Below the pieces are notes generated by a model. It did no database searches and was not told where the DNA came from. It was given only the letters and a program-made list of their open reading frames with translations. DNA of 64,000 nucleotides from Macrotrachela quadricornifera (lineage: Eukaryota > Rotifera > Eurotatoria > Philodinida > Philodinidae): positions 2,108,382 through 2,172,381 of the forward strand of contig JAJEKB010021277.1 in assembly GCA_022393335.1 (NCBI GenBank), given 5' to 3'. A program made the translations under genes and the position numbers. Positions 24,276 to 36,900 of this stretch are shown piece after piece (positions within the stretch are counted from its first letter, which is position 1; every line of letters begins with the position of its first letter).

Positions 24276-27200
24276 ATGATGACATCTCAAGATGTAACAA
24301 AAAAACGATTGCTTCATTCACCTTTAATTTGTCATATATGTGGTGATAGAGCACGAGGAATGAATTTTAATGTTACTACTTGTATGGCTTGTAAAGCTTT
24401 TTTTCGACGAAATGCGTTATTACCATTTGTAAGTTCTTATTTTTCTCTCATTAAATCAACGAAATAAAGTTATTGAATAGAATACACTGCGGTGTAAGCG
24501 TAACTATAACTGTAGAGTAACAATGGAAACCCGAGCAAATTGTCCTGCTTGTCGTTTAAAGAAATGTTTTGAATTCGGTATGAAATGTGAATTGATTCGT
24601 TCATTTACTCAAGATGAACTTGATTCCGATAAAATGAAACAATTACAAATGTTCAAACAACAACAGATTCAATTACCATGGGTAAGATTATACTAATATT
24701 TTTTATTTATTACTAGTAGAAGTACTCGGTGTTGTCTGGGAAAATTTAATCTTCATATATGTAAGTAAAAATTCTATTGCGCTCAAGAATATCTCAGAAA
24801 ATATAGTCAGTCGAGAATAGATATGCATAAAATCATATATTTTGTTTCGATCTTAGTTCTGGCTCTTTGACGTATTTTATACGCTGACTCGACTGCTATT
24901 GCTCTCAACCAGGGTTGCCATTTCTTATTTTTCAAATGGGGTTTATGAAAGTCCAAATGGGGTGCATTTGGGGTACATTTAATTTTAGAATGGGGTACAT
25001 CCCTGAGGTACATTATTTTTTTCCTGAAGTATAGGATTTAATTGAGAAAATCGACAAAATAAAACTTCTTTTGTAGAAAACAACGCAATATTTCACTATT
25101 TTTATAACTAGATTAGTTTTATTGTTCGTTTTCTCTTAAAAAGCATTGTACTAGTTAATCCGTAAGTTCAAAATTAAAAACAACGTAATTAATAAAAAAA
25201 ATACAAGAATGTACATTGATACATGTTCAATATTGAATCAGGTAGAGCAAGGTTTTTTCGTAATGTTATATTTTTCTGTACGTCGAGCAGATTTTATTAA
25301 TTCAGGTTCATTTTGTACGAATGAAAAGAATTCATTACATTTCATCCGACAATTCAATCTAATCTGTAATTCAGCAGCAACACTTTCAACTGACATTAAA
25401 TTTCGACTAGGTGTCCAAGCATGCTTCATATGATTAAATACACCTTCTGTAAAAGCATTAGAACAAGGAATAGAATAAATAAATGAAACTAATTTTGTTA
25501 TTTCTTGACAGTTTGCCGTTTTTGATATTAAATAAGCCCAAAGCTGATTTGGTCGAATTTTAGTATGATTATGTTGATGATCTGGTGTTGCTGTCTTATG
25601 AGCAAATGTTTCTTCTTCATATGTTTCTTCAATTTCATCGAAATTACGACCACCAACATATTTTTGTATTTGAACAAAGAGTGATTCACGATAAGAAATA
25701 ATTTCTTTAAATGTTGATTGTAAATTAATCATTTCTTCAAATAATTTATCATGATCGAGTTCAAGTTTAAGAATAGCTACACATCGTTCAATTTGATCAA
25801 ATGTAATTTGATCAATTTCAATGATTCCTAAAATTAAAGAAACTTTTTTATTTCTTCATGTTTAGTTATGAAAAATATACCGAAAATAGATAATGTTTCA
25901 GCTAATAATGAATGTTCCACATAATATTTATTTATATATTTGATGATATTGGATAAATATTTAGTAAAGGAAGAAGTTGCTTTTTCTTGTTCATCTTTTG
26001 ACATTAAATTTAACAATAAACGTGTGTTATAACCAAAATATTTTTGTTCAAGTCGATCATTTAGTTTCTTGAGTAAACTCGTAATAATTCTATGTAAATC
26101 AGCAATTGATGTACTATATCGTTGTAATTCCAAATTTTTGGTTTGAATATCAAATAAAATCTGATGCAAGAAGTATAAGGTGCATTTGGACATATTTGAT
26201 GAAAAAAAGGACTTGATAATTGGCGGACATGTTGTTGTATCTTCATTTTTATCATTAATGTCACAAAAATATGAAGATAAAGGTTCATAAACTTTTAATA
26301 ATCGATCAATTGAATTATATAAACTAAGCCAACGAAGTTTTATATGCTTGAGTAAACGCTAAATAGATGGCAGTTTTGTATTTATATAAAAATATAAAGA
26401 GTTGAGCATACTTACTAAATAATCTTCTTCAACAAATTCAAAATATTCTTTTAATTCAGCAACACGTTTAGATGATGAACTAAAATGACTATATAATTGA
26501 GACAAATATGACTCAACATCAACTGGTAAATATTGATGAGAAGTTTTAACCGAATTGGATAAAACATGACAAAAACAATTTCCTAACAAAGAAAGATATA
26601 TTTCTAGAAGAATTTTGTTTTTTAAATTATGCTATTACCTTTGAATAAATTTAAAACTTCAAGTTGTAAAATACTAAAAACCGAATGATGTTGACCATAA
26701 TTTGCATTTGTATTATCAGCACCAATAGATGTTAATTTTTTAATATCAAGATTATGTTTTTTTAGTACATAATGTAATGTATCAATAATATTTTCAGCTG
26801 CTTCATATGGTTGTTCAACAACTTCTAATACAGATCTCACAATACCGGATTGAATTGTAAAGTAATTAATGATAAATGGAAACATCTTTGTGTTTCCCTT
26901 GTTAGAACCATCAAAAGACAACGAATAGAAAGATGATTGATGAACTTGTTGAAGAATTTTAGAAGTAAAAAATGGAGCTAAAATTATAAGATATTTTATA
27001 AAAAGAGAAACTAATATTGAGCATGAATGTCTTCTAAATACAAATATTGAATTGTTTCTCCTATTTTTTTATTAGATATATTTTGCTAGAAGTACTAGAA
27101 ATAGAATAAACTCACCAAGAACATTGACTGATAATTCACGTGCTTTTGTTTTACCACAAGTGACATTTTTTCCAATTTCAGATTCATCAAAAATCTTTTT

Positions 27201-29833
27201 TAGAAGATCAACCGCACAAGATTGACTAATGTAGCTATGTCCATGATGGACACCATGATAAACAAGACTAAGTTCAGCTGCAGTTAATTTAGTTAATGTT
27301 GAAGATGATGGAAGAAAATCATGTATTGATCGTGCTTAATAATAAAACAAATTATTCAATAAAATGTACTTTATATCAATGTTATATTTTACAATTTTCT
27401 TTTGCTTGAGTTTCAGCTAAACGTTTATGATTAGCTTGTTCAACATGACGATTAATCAGATAAGTACCACCATTAGCAATAGAAAAATTTGATTTACATA
27501 TAGAACAATGAGCTAAATATTTATTAGTTTGACATTTTCTAAGAAATGCTGCATATTTAGGATCTTTCAACCATTGTTGGTTGAAGATACAACGTCTTTT
27601 TGACTTTGAATTGATTTTGTTTTCTTTGGTATTGGTAATTGGTTTAGTTCGGAAGCTAGGAGATTCTTCATCTGTTGTTGTTGCTTCCAAATCTTCAGAA
27701 ATTTCAATTTCACAATCTTTGTTCAAGTTCATACGAAAATTATCATCAAATCTATTGAAGAAAAAATCCAAAACTAGATCCATTTTTGAGACAATATGTA
27801 TTTGTCAAATATAATAGAAAAAATAATGAAACAATGAGAAATGAGAAAAGGAGAAAATTTATTAAGATTTATTTCATTGTTCATAGTGAAAATAGTATTT
27901 TATAAAATTGAATAATTCAAGACGAAATTAAACAAAATGGATGCTAATATCTATTGGTCAGTTCTTTACCAATAAATTTTATTATAGATGTCTTTATACA
28001 AATGGCAAAACTCTAGTGGAAAGTACAGCTTGTTTTTCGTTAGAAGATTAGTTTATCGCATAGCAGCCTTAAAAGCCTAAATGGGGTACAAAATATGTAC
28101 CCCAGGGGTACAAAATTTTCTGGGGTACAAAATGATAAAATGGGGTACTGTACCCCCAAATGGGGTACAGTTGGCAACCCTGCTCTCAACGGCTCATGAA
28201 ATACTAAAATTGAAAAATTAATGCGAAGTGAAGAGTTCTTCATCTTCACAAGTCTAGATCCAGAAGTGCTTGATAGAAATTGGGAGTTCTATCCACTGTT
28301 TATCTTAGTCAAGTATTTATAACAGCACATACTTGTCTCGCCCGTTCTCGATCTCAACTGACTCTAGCTACATTTTATCACGGTCCCGATTTCAAAGCTA
28401 TTTAATTATGCTTCTAGTGAAGAACTCACACGTACAATCAAGTCTTCGATAGCGTTGCAAGAAAAATCTGTTTTATCGGAACTTCACACAACAACACATT
28501 TAGCAAATCTAGGATGTTGCGTTCACAATATCTATTGATCTAGAGAATTAAGAAGATATATATTGCACTTTGCACTGCTGGATTCACACTGAGCTCCTAA
28601 TGATTGCAAGAAAAATTTTGAGGTTATGAAACCGTAATTCGAACTCACCGCCTTTAAAAACCCTATCTGACTTTTTTCTTGAAAACGTAAGTTTGTTAAG
28701 CTAATTTTTTGGCAGTTGCATTCCTTCTCGTAATCGGCCGACCAATCAAATTTTGAGGAAAATGCAGTCTATATTCAGGCCGAGAATTCTCATGCACTCC
28801 TAGGTACACGATTCACATGTGCTCACAACGTGTCACTCAGCAATTCTTCGATTCGACCAAATGCCGCAATGTCATCGATAAGATACAGAAGTGGGCTCTT
28901 TGCAAGCGAAGGCTCAATGTTTCTTCAATAAAATGTAGTTGCTGATCTCCTACTAGGTGAGAGAATAGTCCTTGAAAGGTTTCGTCGCATTTACTCGTAC
29001 CGTGTCCAAATACATAATACACAAAAAAACTTTCTTCTTTCTATATGTAAATTATCATGTTTTTTATTTTGCAGCCTCGACCATTAAATCTTCTTCAAAA
29101 TGATCAGTCAATACTTACATTAGAACAATGGAATCTTCTTTCAAATATCATACATGTATACGATAACCAAGATTCCTTTAATCGTATGAGATATTTAACT
29201 GCTCAAACATCTAGTTTACCAATCAAATTACGATCAAAGACATCACTTTTTATAAATTTTATTAATATTTATGCAACGTGTACTGAAATGATATTTAGAC
29301 AATCACCAGATTTTTATTCTCAACCATTTGATATACGACGAATTATTGTAGAAAATAACATGATTTTAACAAGTATTTTAAATGGAACTTTTATTTGTCA
29401 CAAAATTGATATATTTGGTAGTTCAGATTTTAGTATGTGTGTTGATAGAGTTTTTTGGCCTGATTATCGTATAAGGTATGATTTATTACTGAAAAGATTT
29501 GATGTGAATAGCACATTATGGAAAATTATGGTACTTATCATTGTTTTCTCAAGTAATTATTCAATTGTTATGTACAATCATCAATCAAATATTCGCAATA
29601 TATCATATTCGATCAATCTCACAAAAATTCAAGATATATTTGTCGATGTATTATGGAGATATTTAATTTATCAATATGGATTTGGAGAGGCCGTACTTCG
29701 TTATTCTTCTTTAATAAAAGTTGTTTTGGATCTTCTTCATTACATTGAAGAAATACTTGATGTGGAAATTTATCAATATATATATAGTATAAATTTGTCA
29801 AAAACAGAACGTTTGTTAATCAACGACAATTAA
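24276..29833 (+). CDS. Nuclear hormone receptor with transposon-bearing intron
   Basis: Three exons in phase 0: 24276-24428, 24481-24681, 29075-29833; 370 aa. Exon 1 carries the first zinc finger ([10 protein letters not shown], then [12 protein letters not shown], whose P-box resembles the ESCKAFFRR type of VDR/DAF-12/HR96-like receptors). Exon 2 has the second finger (Cys-x5-Cys in CKRNYNC, then [15 protein letters not shown]) and a hinge ([14 protein letters not shown]). Exon 3 is an all-helical ~250-aa segment in the place of the ligand-binding domain, strongly diverged. Both copies of CxxC in each finger are present, so DNA binding is plausible. Intron 1 is 52 bp; intron 2 is 4,393 bp, of which 3,273 bp is an inserted hAT element. 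Splice sites (GTAAGATT; TTTTGCAG) remain intact. The ligand and orthology are unknown. Confidence 0.88.
24902..24909. repeat. hAT target-site duplication, left
   Basis: CTCTCAAC, identical to 28183-28190. Confidence 0.95.
24910..28182 (-). mobile_element. hAT DNA transposon with exact 8-bp target duplication
   Basis: The element begins CAGGGTTGCCA and ends TGGCAACCCTG (perfect 11-bp inverted termini). It is flanked by CTCTCAAC on both sides (24902-24909 and 28183-28190), the 8-bp duplication diagnostic of hAT elements. Many copies of GGGGTAC / GTACCCC lie just inside both ends, a likely subterminal binding-site array. A minus-strand transposase occupies about 25238-27783. The element sits in intron 2 of the nuclear receptor, in antisense orientation to it. 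Confidence 0.97.
25238..27783 (-). pseudogene. hAT transposase, apparently frameshifted
   Basis: Exons run from 27783-27393 (acidic start, then a BED/TTF-like zinc finger with HCSIC and RHVEQANH), through about 27336-27115 (helical domain), about 26985-26638 (FDGSN, IGADNTN: first two catalytic Asp regions), about 26589-26410 (CHVLSNSVK), and about 26358-25238 ([11 protein letters not shown]rp region), ending in the hAT C-terminal dimerisation block ([16 protein letters not shown] with the expected Glu). Small introns of ~40-130 bp separate them. Between about 26165 and 26200 the protein changes frame, which would disable the copy unless it is an assembly error. All three acidic positions appear to be present, so the copy is fairly young, as the perfect termini also suggest. 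Confidence 0.75.
28183..28190. repeat. hAT target-site duplication, right
   Basis: CTCTCAAC, identical to 24902-24909. Confidence 0.95.
28191..29074. other. Rest of nuclear receptor intron 2
   Basis: About 880 bp of intron sequence 3' of the hAT insertion, noticeably less AT-rich than other introns here. It ends in the acceptor TTTTATTTTGCAG. No gene seen; its base composition suggests it may itself include older repeat sequence. Confidence 0.4.
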
Positions 29834-31984
29834 ATCAAACTGTACTTAAACTTTTAAAGACTCATAAATATATTTTTCATTAAATATAATGTTATCGTAA
29901 TCATAAAAGTAAAGTCAAGACTGTACTATTTTATTGTACTTGAGTAGTACTTGGAATATATATTGTCTTCTTTTTCCCTTTTTGATGTAATAACATTCAC
30001 AAGTATATAAATCAATAAAATTATTTGTGTTGTCAGAAGATCTTTTCTTGTGAATTTATCATTATTTTTTGATTGTATGCAAAGAACATACTCTTCTTGA
30101 CAAAAACGACACAATTATTTCACTCACATTATTAGCATAGTTGTTTAGTATGGCTTAGTTTAATAAATTAAAATCAAAGATTAAACTTTAGATTTATGCT
30201 AAAACAGTTAAATATGTCATAAAAAGAAATGTCAGCTAGAATAAATTCATTTTTTATTAATCTTTAACACAAATGTTTTATCATTAAAATCATTTTAAAC
30301 TACTCTATTAGGTTTTAACATACTACTAACATAGACAAATAATTTTTCAACTATGCAAGAAATTTAAGTTACATATGCTGAATGATCTGTGATAATGAAC
30401 TTCCGCAATACTTACTTTAATAAATCTTTTTACTCAATGATAAATTGAATGTGCAAGCACAGAAAGAATACTTATTTCTGATTGTCAATTAACGAGCTCT
30501 GTTTCCTACGAATAAAGGAAAATTGATCTTATTATAAATCTGCTATTATATTTATTGGTTTTAAAATAAATTAGAGTGTATTTGCCATCGTTTTTACTAT
30601 ATATAGGTCATTAGTTATCTTTTAAAAACTTCTAAGACAGCTGATAATCAAACAAGGATGCATTTTGATTATTTATATATTTGAAGGAGATAATATCGAA
30701 TTGATAAAATTTTATGATTGATATATATGCTAAGTAAAACGTCACGTTCATATGTTTGAATTTCTTGTTCACTAAAGCTTTAAGTGAATTTTTATAAAGA
30801 AGACTGTTAGTTTCGCGAAATAATTTGTTACAATGAAAAAAGTGTAATATATCAATATATTCCAAACTGTTACTTTTTTTCTCTCTCTCTATTGACTTCT
30901 AGGAGTACTTGGTCATATCTGAATGATTGCACATGTATAAACTAACATCCTTATATATATGTACTGGGCAGAATTGAGATTTAAGCAAAATAAAACCGAA
31001 ATTTGTATTTTTCGCTATATTGGCACATTTTAAAAGATATTTGAAACAAATATCTTTTCCATTTTTATAATTAAAAAATTTGAAATAGTTGTTTAATTTG
31101 CAACTTGTATTTGATAAAAACAATTTAATAATATAGATTGTATTATTTTTATTACAATCGGTACAAGGAGTTATTAAGCATTGAGTGATATTTAAAAAAT
31201 TTTTTTCCTATCAAGAATATTCAGTGATTGTTAAATTTTATTTATCAGTAAATTTTTTTCCTTCATTGATTAGCATCCTTTCTTGTGGTGATGATGCAGT
31301 AGATAAATTGACAGGATCGACCAACTGTAAGAAATGGATCGATCTAAAGCAACTTTCTAAAATGAAGAACATTTTGTACGACGTGCTCTTCTTAAAGTTA
31401 CAATATCATATATCATTGCATAAGGTATATTTAGGAGTGCAAATGAAATGTAAAAAGTTGTACAAATAGCATAATCGACAATGCATGACGTATAATCTAG
31501 CTTAAATTTTAAGTTGAATTTTTGTTTACAATGGAATTCAAATTGTGATAAAATTGAATTAAATTGAAAAAGTAGATAAAGAAACCTAAAATTGTTACAG
31601 ATAAAGTGAACATTTTTCTAATTAATAGTCGATAAAAGCTGAAGTTCATTTTCTGGAAGTAAAATTTTGAGTTTAACTTGTTAAAAATAATAATAATTTT
31701 TAAGTTTCACGAATATATATGATTACCCGCTCTACTCTTGTCAACGAGCAATGGTTCGAAGGATGCATGGGCGAAAGTACGGTGAATTTTTGACAACTAA
31801 TGAAGATCTAAATAGAAGTATAAATTAGCCAATTAAATTATAGTTAAATAAACACACTTCGTGTATTGCGTGATTTCAAGTTAATAATAGTTCTTAAATA
31901 ATATTAGTAGACCTTATGAATGATGATATCATCTAATAACACATACAGTTTGAACTGATCATGAAAGAGGAGTGTATGAGAATT
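29834..31984. other. AT-rich intergenic region, no gene seen
   Basis: About 2.1 kb downstream of the nuclear receptor. Short frames at 29926-30114, 30632-30865, 30899-31123 (minus) and 31185-31469 lack recognisable domains. Confidence 0.4.
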
Positions 31985-32626
31985 AGAGGCGGCGCCAAAA
32001 GTTTGCATCTCGGGGGCTCAGCCCCTAAACTCTCAAAGTGACAATAGGTACAGTGGACATTTATTTCATACCTTCTCGTTCGTTGAAAATGTTGCTTAGC
32101 TGGTATGAGTATATAAAATATTCACTCTTATACCTAGACAGGGCAGCTACTTTTATTTAAAAAATCTAAAACTAAAACTTAGCACAATAAAATTTTGCAG
32201 TTCTTATGGTTGTTTGAAAATTTATCTATCACTCGTTCATAATTTATATTAAAATCACGTTCAACTGCGAGTATTGTCAAATCGCTTAAACGTTTGTCAC
32301 TTGAGAAATTGGCATTGCTGTCGCACCTTTAATCATTCGTAATGTTTGTGGAAATGCGTTTGAAAATGGAAGTAATTCGTTCAAGAACTCAATCACATCA
32401 TTGATCTTTTTAGATTGAAGCATGGATTTAATAACACCAAATTCATTTTTTAATGCACTTGGATCTACATCAATATGGTGAAAAAACTCTTTCACGTCGT
32501 TGATATTCAGAAAATTATTACTTTCAGAATAAACTGTAGAAATACTTTTCATCAATGATAAAGCTTTTGATGAAAATTTATCGTACTGCTCAACTAACAT
32601 GCAATCAACCAAGGGAAAATAACGGA
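31985..32626 (-). pseudogene. Truncated hAT (ZMYM1/TTF-type) 3' fragment
   Basis: A minus-strand frame (32612-32286) encodes a helical segment ending LLPFSNAFPQTLRMIKGATAMPISQ, resembling the C-terminal hAT dimerisation region. The sequence that should follow (the ERSFSxLK block) is missing. A neighbouring frame resumes with RLSDLTILAVERDFNINYER and VIDKFSNN, the normal last part of such proteins. So a deletion plus frameshift has occurred. Just beyond lies GAGGCGGCGCCA and GGGGGCTCAGCCCC (31986-32026), like the GC-rich terminus of this hAT group. The other end is absent, cut off where the fold-back element begins. Confidence 0.65.
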
Positions 32627-33124
32627 TGGCCCAGGATAAATGGCATACTTAGTATTTTGATCGTCACTTTTTCAGTTCTTACACTATCGAGCTATATTTT
32701 TTGAAACGATGTGCTATGAAAATGTCTACAAAACCATGTAGTTTGTTTTTCAATTTTCAGATAAAATGAATTTTTAGAGCATGAAAAGTAAAGACTTTCA
32801 AAAAGGCGTACTTTCTTACAGTTGCGTCAGGGTAAATGACCGTTTCAATATTTTGTCCATAACTCTTTCAATTTTCATACTATCGAGCTAAATTATTTTT
32901 CAAAGATGTTCCATGAAATTCCTTAAAAAGTTATGTATTTTACTTAATCTAAACAATTGCGATTGTTTTTTGAAAAGCGTTCATTTTATCTGAAAATTGA
33001 AAAACAAACTATATGGTTTTGTAGAGATTTTTATGGTGCATCGCTTAAAAAATATATAGCTTGATAGTATAAGAATTGAAAAAGTGACGATCAAAATATT
33101 AATTATGCCATTTATCCTGGGCCA
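32627..33124. mobile_element. Fold-back element with ~140-bp inverted arms
   Basis: TGGCCCAGGATAAATGGCATA at the left end is inverted at the right end (TGCCATTTATCCTGGGCCA). The match continues for about 140 bp into each arm (32627-32770 against 32985-33124). Between the arms (about 32822-32945) lies a diverged direct copy of the left arm, sharing CATACTATCGAGCTA-like sequence. The element thus contains three versions of one unit. No open frame; no clear target duplication. Confidence 0.85.
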
Positions 33125-33483
33125 CCCGCGAGTTCTAGCCAAAAATCCAGAACTTAATATACTTTCAGACAGAAATGCAGAACTAAAAATGGTTTTAGAT
33201 CGTTTCCATAGAACCTAACAAAAGTTCTAGAAATGGTACCAAATCTAGATCCTTGCTAAAACCTTTAATGATTTCCAAGGACACCGGTTCTTTTAGAGAG
33301 TGTGGGTACCCTCTATAGCATAGCAGCTGAGGACGTAAGATATCCCGTAGGATTGCAGTTGAGGATTCGCAGGTATGTCTTAGAGTAGTAGTGAAGGAGA
33401 TATGTGTAGCCCATAGTAGGCTATTTGAACATGTATGAGTCCTACTAACGATGCATTCTGATTGGTCGAAAAAATTGATCCAA

Positions 33484-33580
33484 TAAGAGATGCGGACAAA
33501 CACGCAAACACACAATCAGTTTCGAGGCTAAAACTCTGATTACAGTCAAAGAAACTATATGTTTGTCTCATAGATATTAA
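33484..33580 (+). repeat. Dispersed repeat, copy 1
   Basis: Shares about 50-60 bp of clear similarity (AAACACACAATCAGTTTCGAG against AAACACAAAATCAATTTCGAG) with 61395-61480, followed by weaker similarity. Could be part of an old LTR or other repeat; the boundaries are not defined. Confidence 0.5.
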
Positions 33581-33935
33581 CTAATACGTAAAAGCATTTA
33601 AAATAGTATAAAAATAACTCAAGAGGTTATAAAGTATACTTATACTCCCTGTCACTTTTTTCTTCGATTAAAATTTTATCTACGCAATCCTTCTTGATCT
33701 CTTCCTTTTTGCGTAGAAAAAAAAATTTAAAGAAACGTAATAATTGATACATAAGTCTACTTACTTTAATACTCCATCTATAGACACAATATTGCGATAT
33801 CATCGATTATCGCAAAGTTGGATAATATTATTATAAAGTGGCAAACAATTGATAAAAGATAAAAGAAAGTGCAAAGAGTATATAAAGATGAAGGTTCCAC
33901 AGCGATTTTATTAGTTTATTTTGGATGACTAAATA

Positions 33936-36900
33936 ATGATGAAATTCATTGGTATTAGTGCTGTTCTGTTTTTCAATTTTCTGACAAATGGAGTTGCAAT
34001 TTTTGTTTGTCCACAAGTAAATGGAACATTTGTCAATCGAGATGATTATCGATCATTTTATAAATGCATCAATGGAATCAGTATGCTTCAATATTGCGCA
34101 TTACACACCCAATATTATTCGACGAGCAATTCTACTTGTCTTGAGGGTACGGCTGAATGGATTTATCTTTATGATCTCACTGGAACTTACACAGTTACAG
34201 CCGATGCAGAATATCGACATGTTTATCAAAAAGACTATGATGTATACTGGACAAGTGATACATCCGCCGTGGCCGACACATTTATTGGTCGGTATATAAA
34301 TGAAACGCATATTCTCGGTGTTCAAACACGTCTTGTTCGGTTAACAGGCTGTGTATCAGTCCTCAATGTTAGGATGATAATCACTGGTAGTAAATCGTTC
34401 TGCCATTACAGTAGTCTTGCCATGTTCGGACGAGCGTGCGATTTACAAGCTCCTTACACAAGTTCTGTATGTCTTTCACAATGACACTGAACATTATGTG
34501 AATAATTTCAATGCTGTCTATTTTGCTTAATACTTGAAAACTGCGAAAATATATATTTCTAATTCATTCTATTGTCTAACTATCTTTTGTAATTTTAGAT
34601 GCAACGCTTCTTTTTTTCAGTCTATTTTTATTGTTTATTGTTCTTCTATCAGTACAATGGAGCAAGCACAAATCGTTTACCAGGTCTCGACGAAATCATG
34701 TCCGGTTTTGATGCAGCTAAAATGCTGTCAGCTGCTGATCAACAGTCCAAATTCCGGATTCTTGATCTGAGTGAACAATCAGATGTTAATTTTACGATCG
34801 ACGTTCTCGATCAAAAGCAAACTTTTACCACGCCACTACTTGCTCAAGTGACAGATATCAGTCGTCGTCGTGAAGTTGATTGTGAAGATATTTCTTATTC
34901 ATTCGAAAAATTCTACGAAAGGTAAATACTACTAATATATAGAATTTCGTATAGTTTTTATATTCTATTCTACAGTCACTTTCGTTCTTTTGCTTTTGGT
35001 GGAGGTATCACTGTGCCTGGCTATGCTAGTCTTGCTGTTCAATACAGTGAAACGTTGAAACGAGCTTATGAAGCAATTACAAAAAATAATCAAGCAATCG
35101 GCACATCGACAATATGGTGGGGTCTTTATTCGATACAACTAGCACCAGCATTTCAACTTAAGTAAGCATCATTCTACATTCATATTGGAGAATTATTCTG
35201 CGAGAGAATTTATTATAAATTATTGCTCTTCTAATTACGACATTGTACAAAATTCGAAAATCTTAGCAAGCCTGAGAGTTAATTGTTTTTCTACTACTTT
35301 TTACAAGATATAATCAATAGAAAATTCCGTTATAGACTCGACTCAATGTTCAATTCGAGCATTAGTCTTCTTGCTACGCAAGCATCATCACCCACGACCG
35401 AAGATCATCAGCGTCTGTACAATCAGTTTGTAGAATCGTATGGTACACATTATGTTTCAAATGTGATCATGGGTGGAACAGCACATATCTATTCGTTTAT
35501 CAATTCAAGTTATCATTCAACCGCGAATACTGAAGAAACATCACAACAGATTAGTTTAATGGCTCAATACAAAAAATATCAGGTTCAAGGAAATTTAGAA
35601 AGTGTAGACATATTCGGAAAAATTACGGAAAGTTTTAAAAAGAGTACGAATGTATTGGTAGAATATCATCCACCTGTTGATACTAGCAACGAAGAGAATC
35701 AAACAGAATGGAAGTAAGTAAAAATCGATTTGACTCAAGTCGTAAGTAAGGACTAAGTATTGAAAAAAGGTCGAGTTTGTTAGTCATACAAAAACGATTT
35801 ATTTTTTCATATTGAGTAATCGAAAGTACATTCGTTATTGAAAACTAAGAAAAGACCACAATCAAATACTCAAGAATATTTCTAAGGACATATGCAAGAA
35901 CTTTTTCTTATATATAAATTATATAGTGCATGGCAATCAAAGGCTGGAAAACATCCAGTTGTGGTTAATCGAACTCTCACACATCTTGCCGACCTTGTTA
36001 CTTCCAACAAAGAAGTTGAAGTACATCTTCGCAAAACTATTGATTATTACATTGCTAACGGAAAATTACCCACCTTATCTCAAATACAATCCAAAGCAGC
36101 AGCTACTCGTCTTTTTTCCAATATTCATACATCAATTGGTCCTCTACCTGGCCTTGATGTTGTTGGTTGTGGATTTGATGTCCTTTTACTTGAAAGTAAA
36201 ATGTGTATATTAGATCGGACAAATACAAGTGAAGGTGAGATTTGGTCTGATCCTTTCAATGATACAATCAGCTACTCGCTCCCAAATGGTTTTTTTGCTG
36301 TTAATACTCCAGAAAAACTTCTTGTTGATATCACACTGTTGGTAACGTCGGTTCAAGACTACTTTCGTTTGACGACCACAACCACTTCTAGTAGTAGTGG
36401 TGGGGTTTTTGGCATAGGAAGAAGACATAAACAAACAACAGTAACTGATTTCTATCGACGATTCTATCATGATTATTATAGTTTGGCATTGCGCTTGAAA
36501 CAAATTGGCTGGTATACACTTTCAATCAGTACATTTCCTTATCCTCAACTTGCACCACTTGCTCAAAATGCTTTTGATCGATTACCATTAGTATTCAATC
36601 GAAATGAGACAGACATCTGGAAACAATTTTTCGATTCATATGGTACACACATTGTTGAAAGCTCGAACATGGGCGGTCTCGTATGGGCTGAAACATGGTA
36701 TGAAATGTGTTTGACTTATGAACATACAGAAACTTGGATTGATGAACAAATAACGCGCAATTTTATTTTATTTTCTACTAATTCGAATTCACAAGATCAT
36801 ATGCTTGAAGTTGATGAACGATTTAAACAATTTTCCATCTTTTCCGCTCAACTACTCGGTGGAACCGATTCTATTAATCCGACAAAATGGAAAGAATGGG

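Noticed and set aside
25209..25433. Plus-strand frame inside the hAT transposase
   Set aside because: Antisense shadow of the C-terminal transposase exon.
33195..33571. Overlapping ~60-106 codon minus frames
   Set aside because: They lie in repeat-like DNA similar to the 61.4-kb region; no protein domain.
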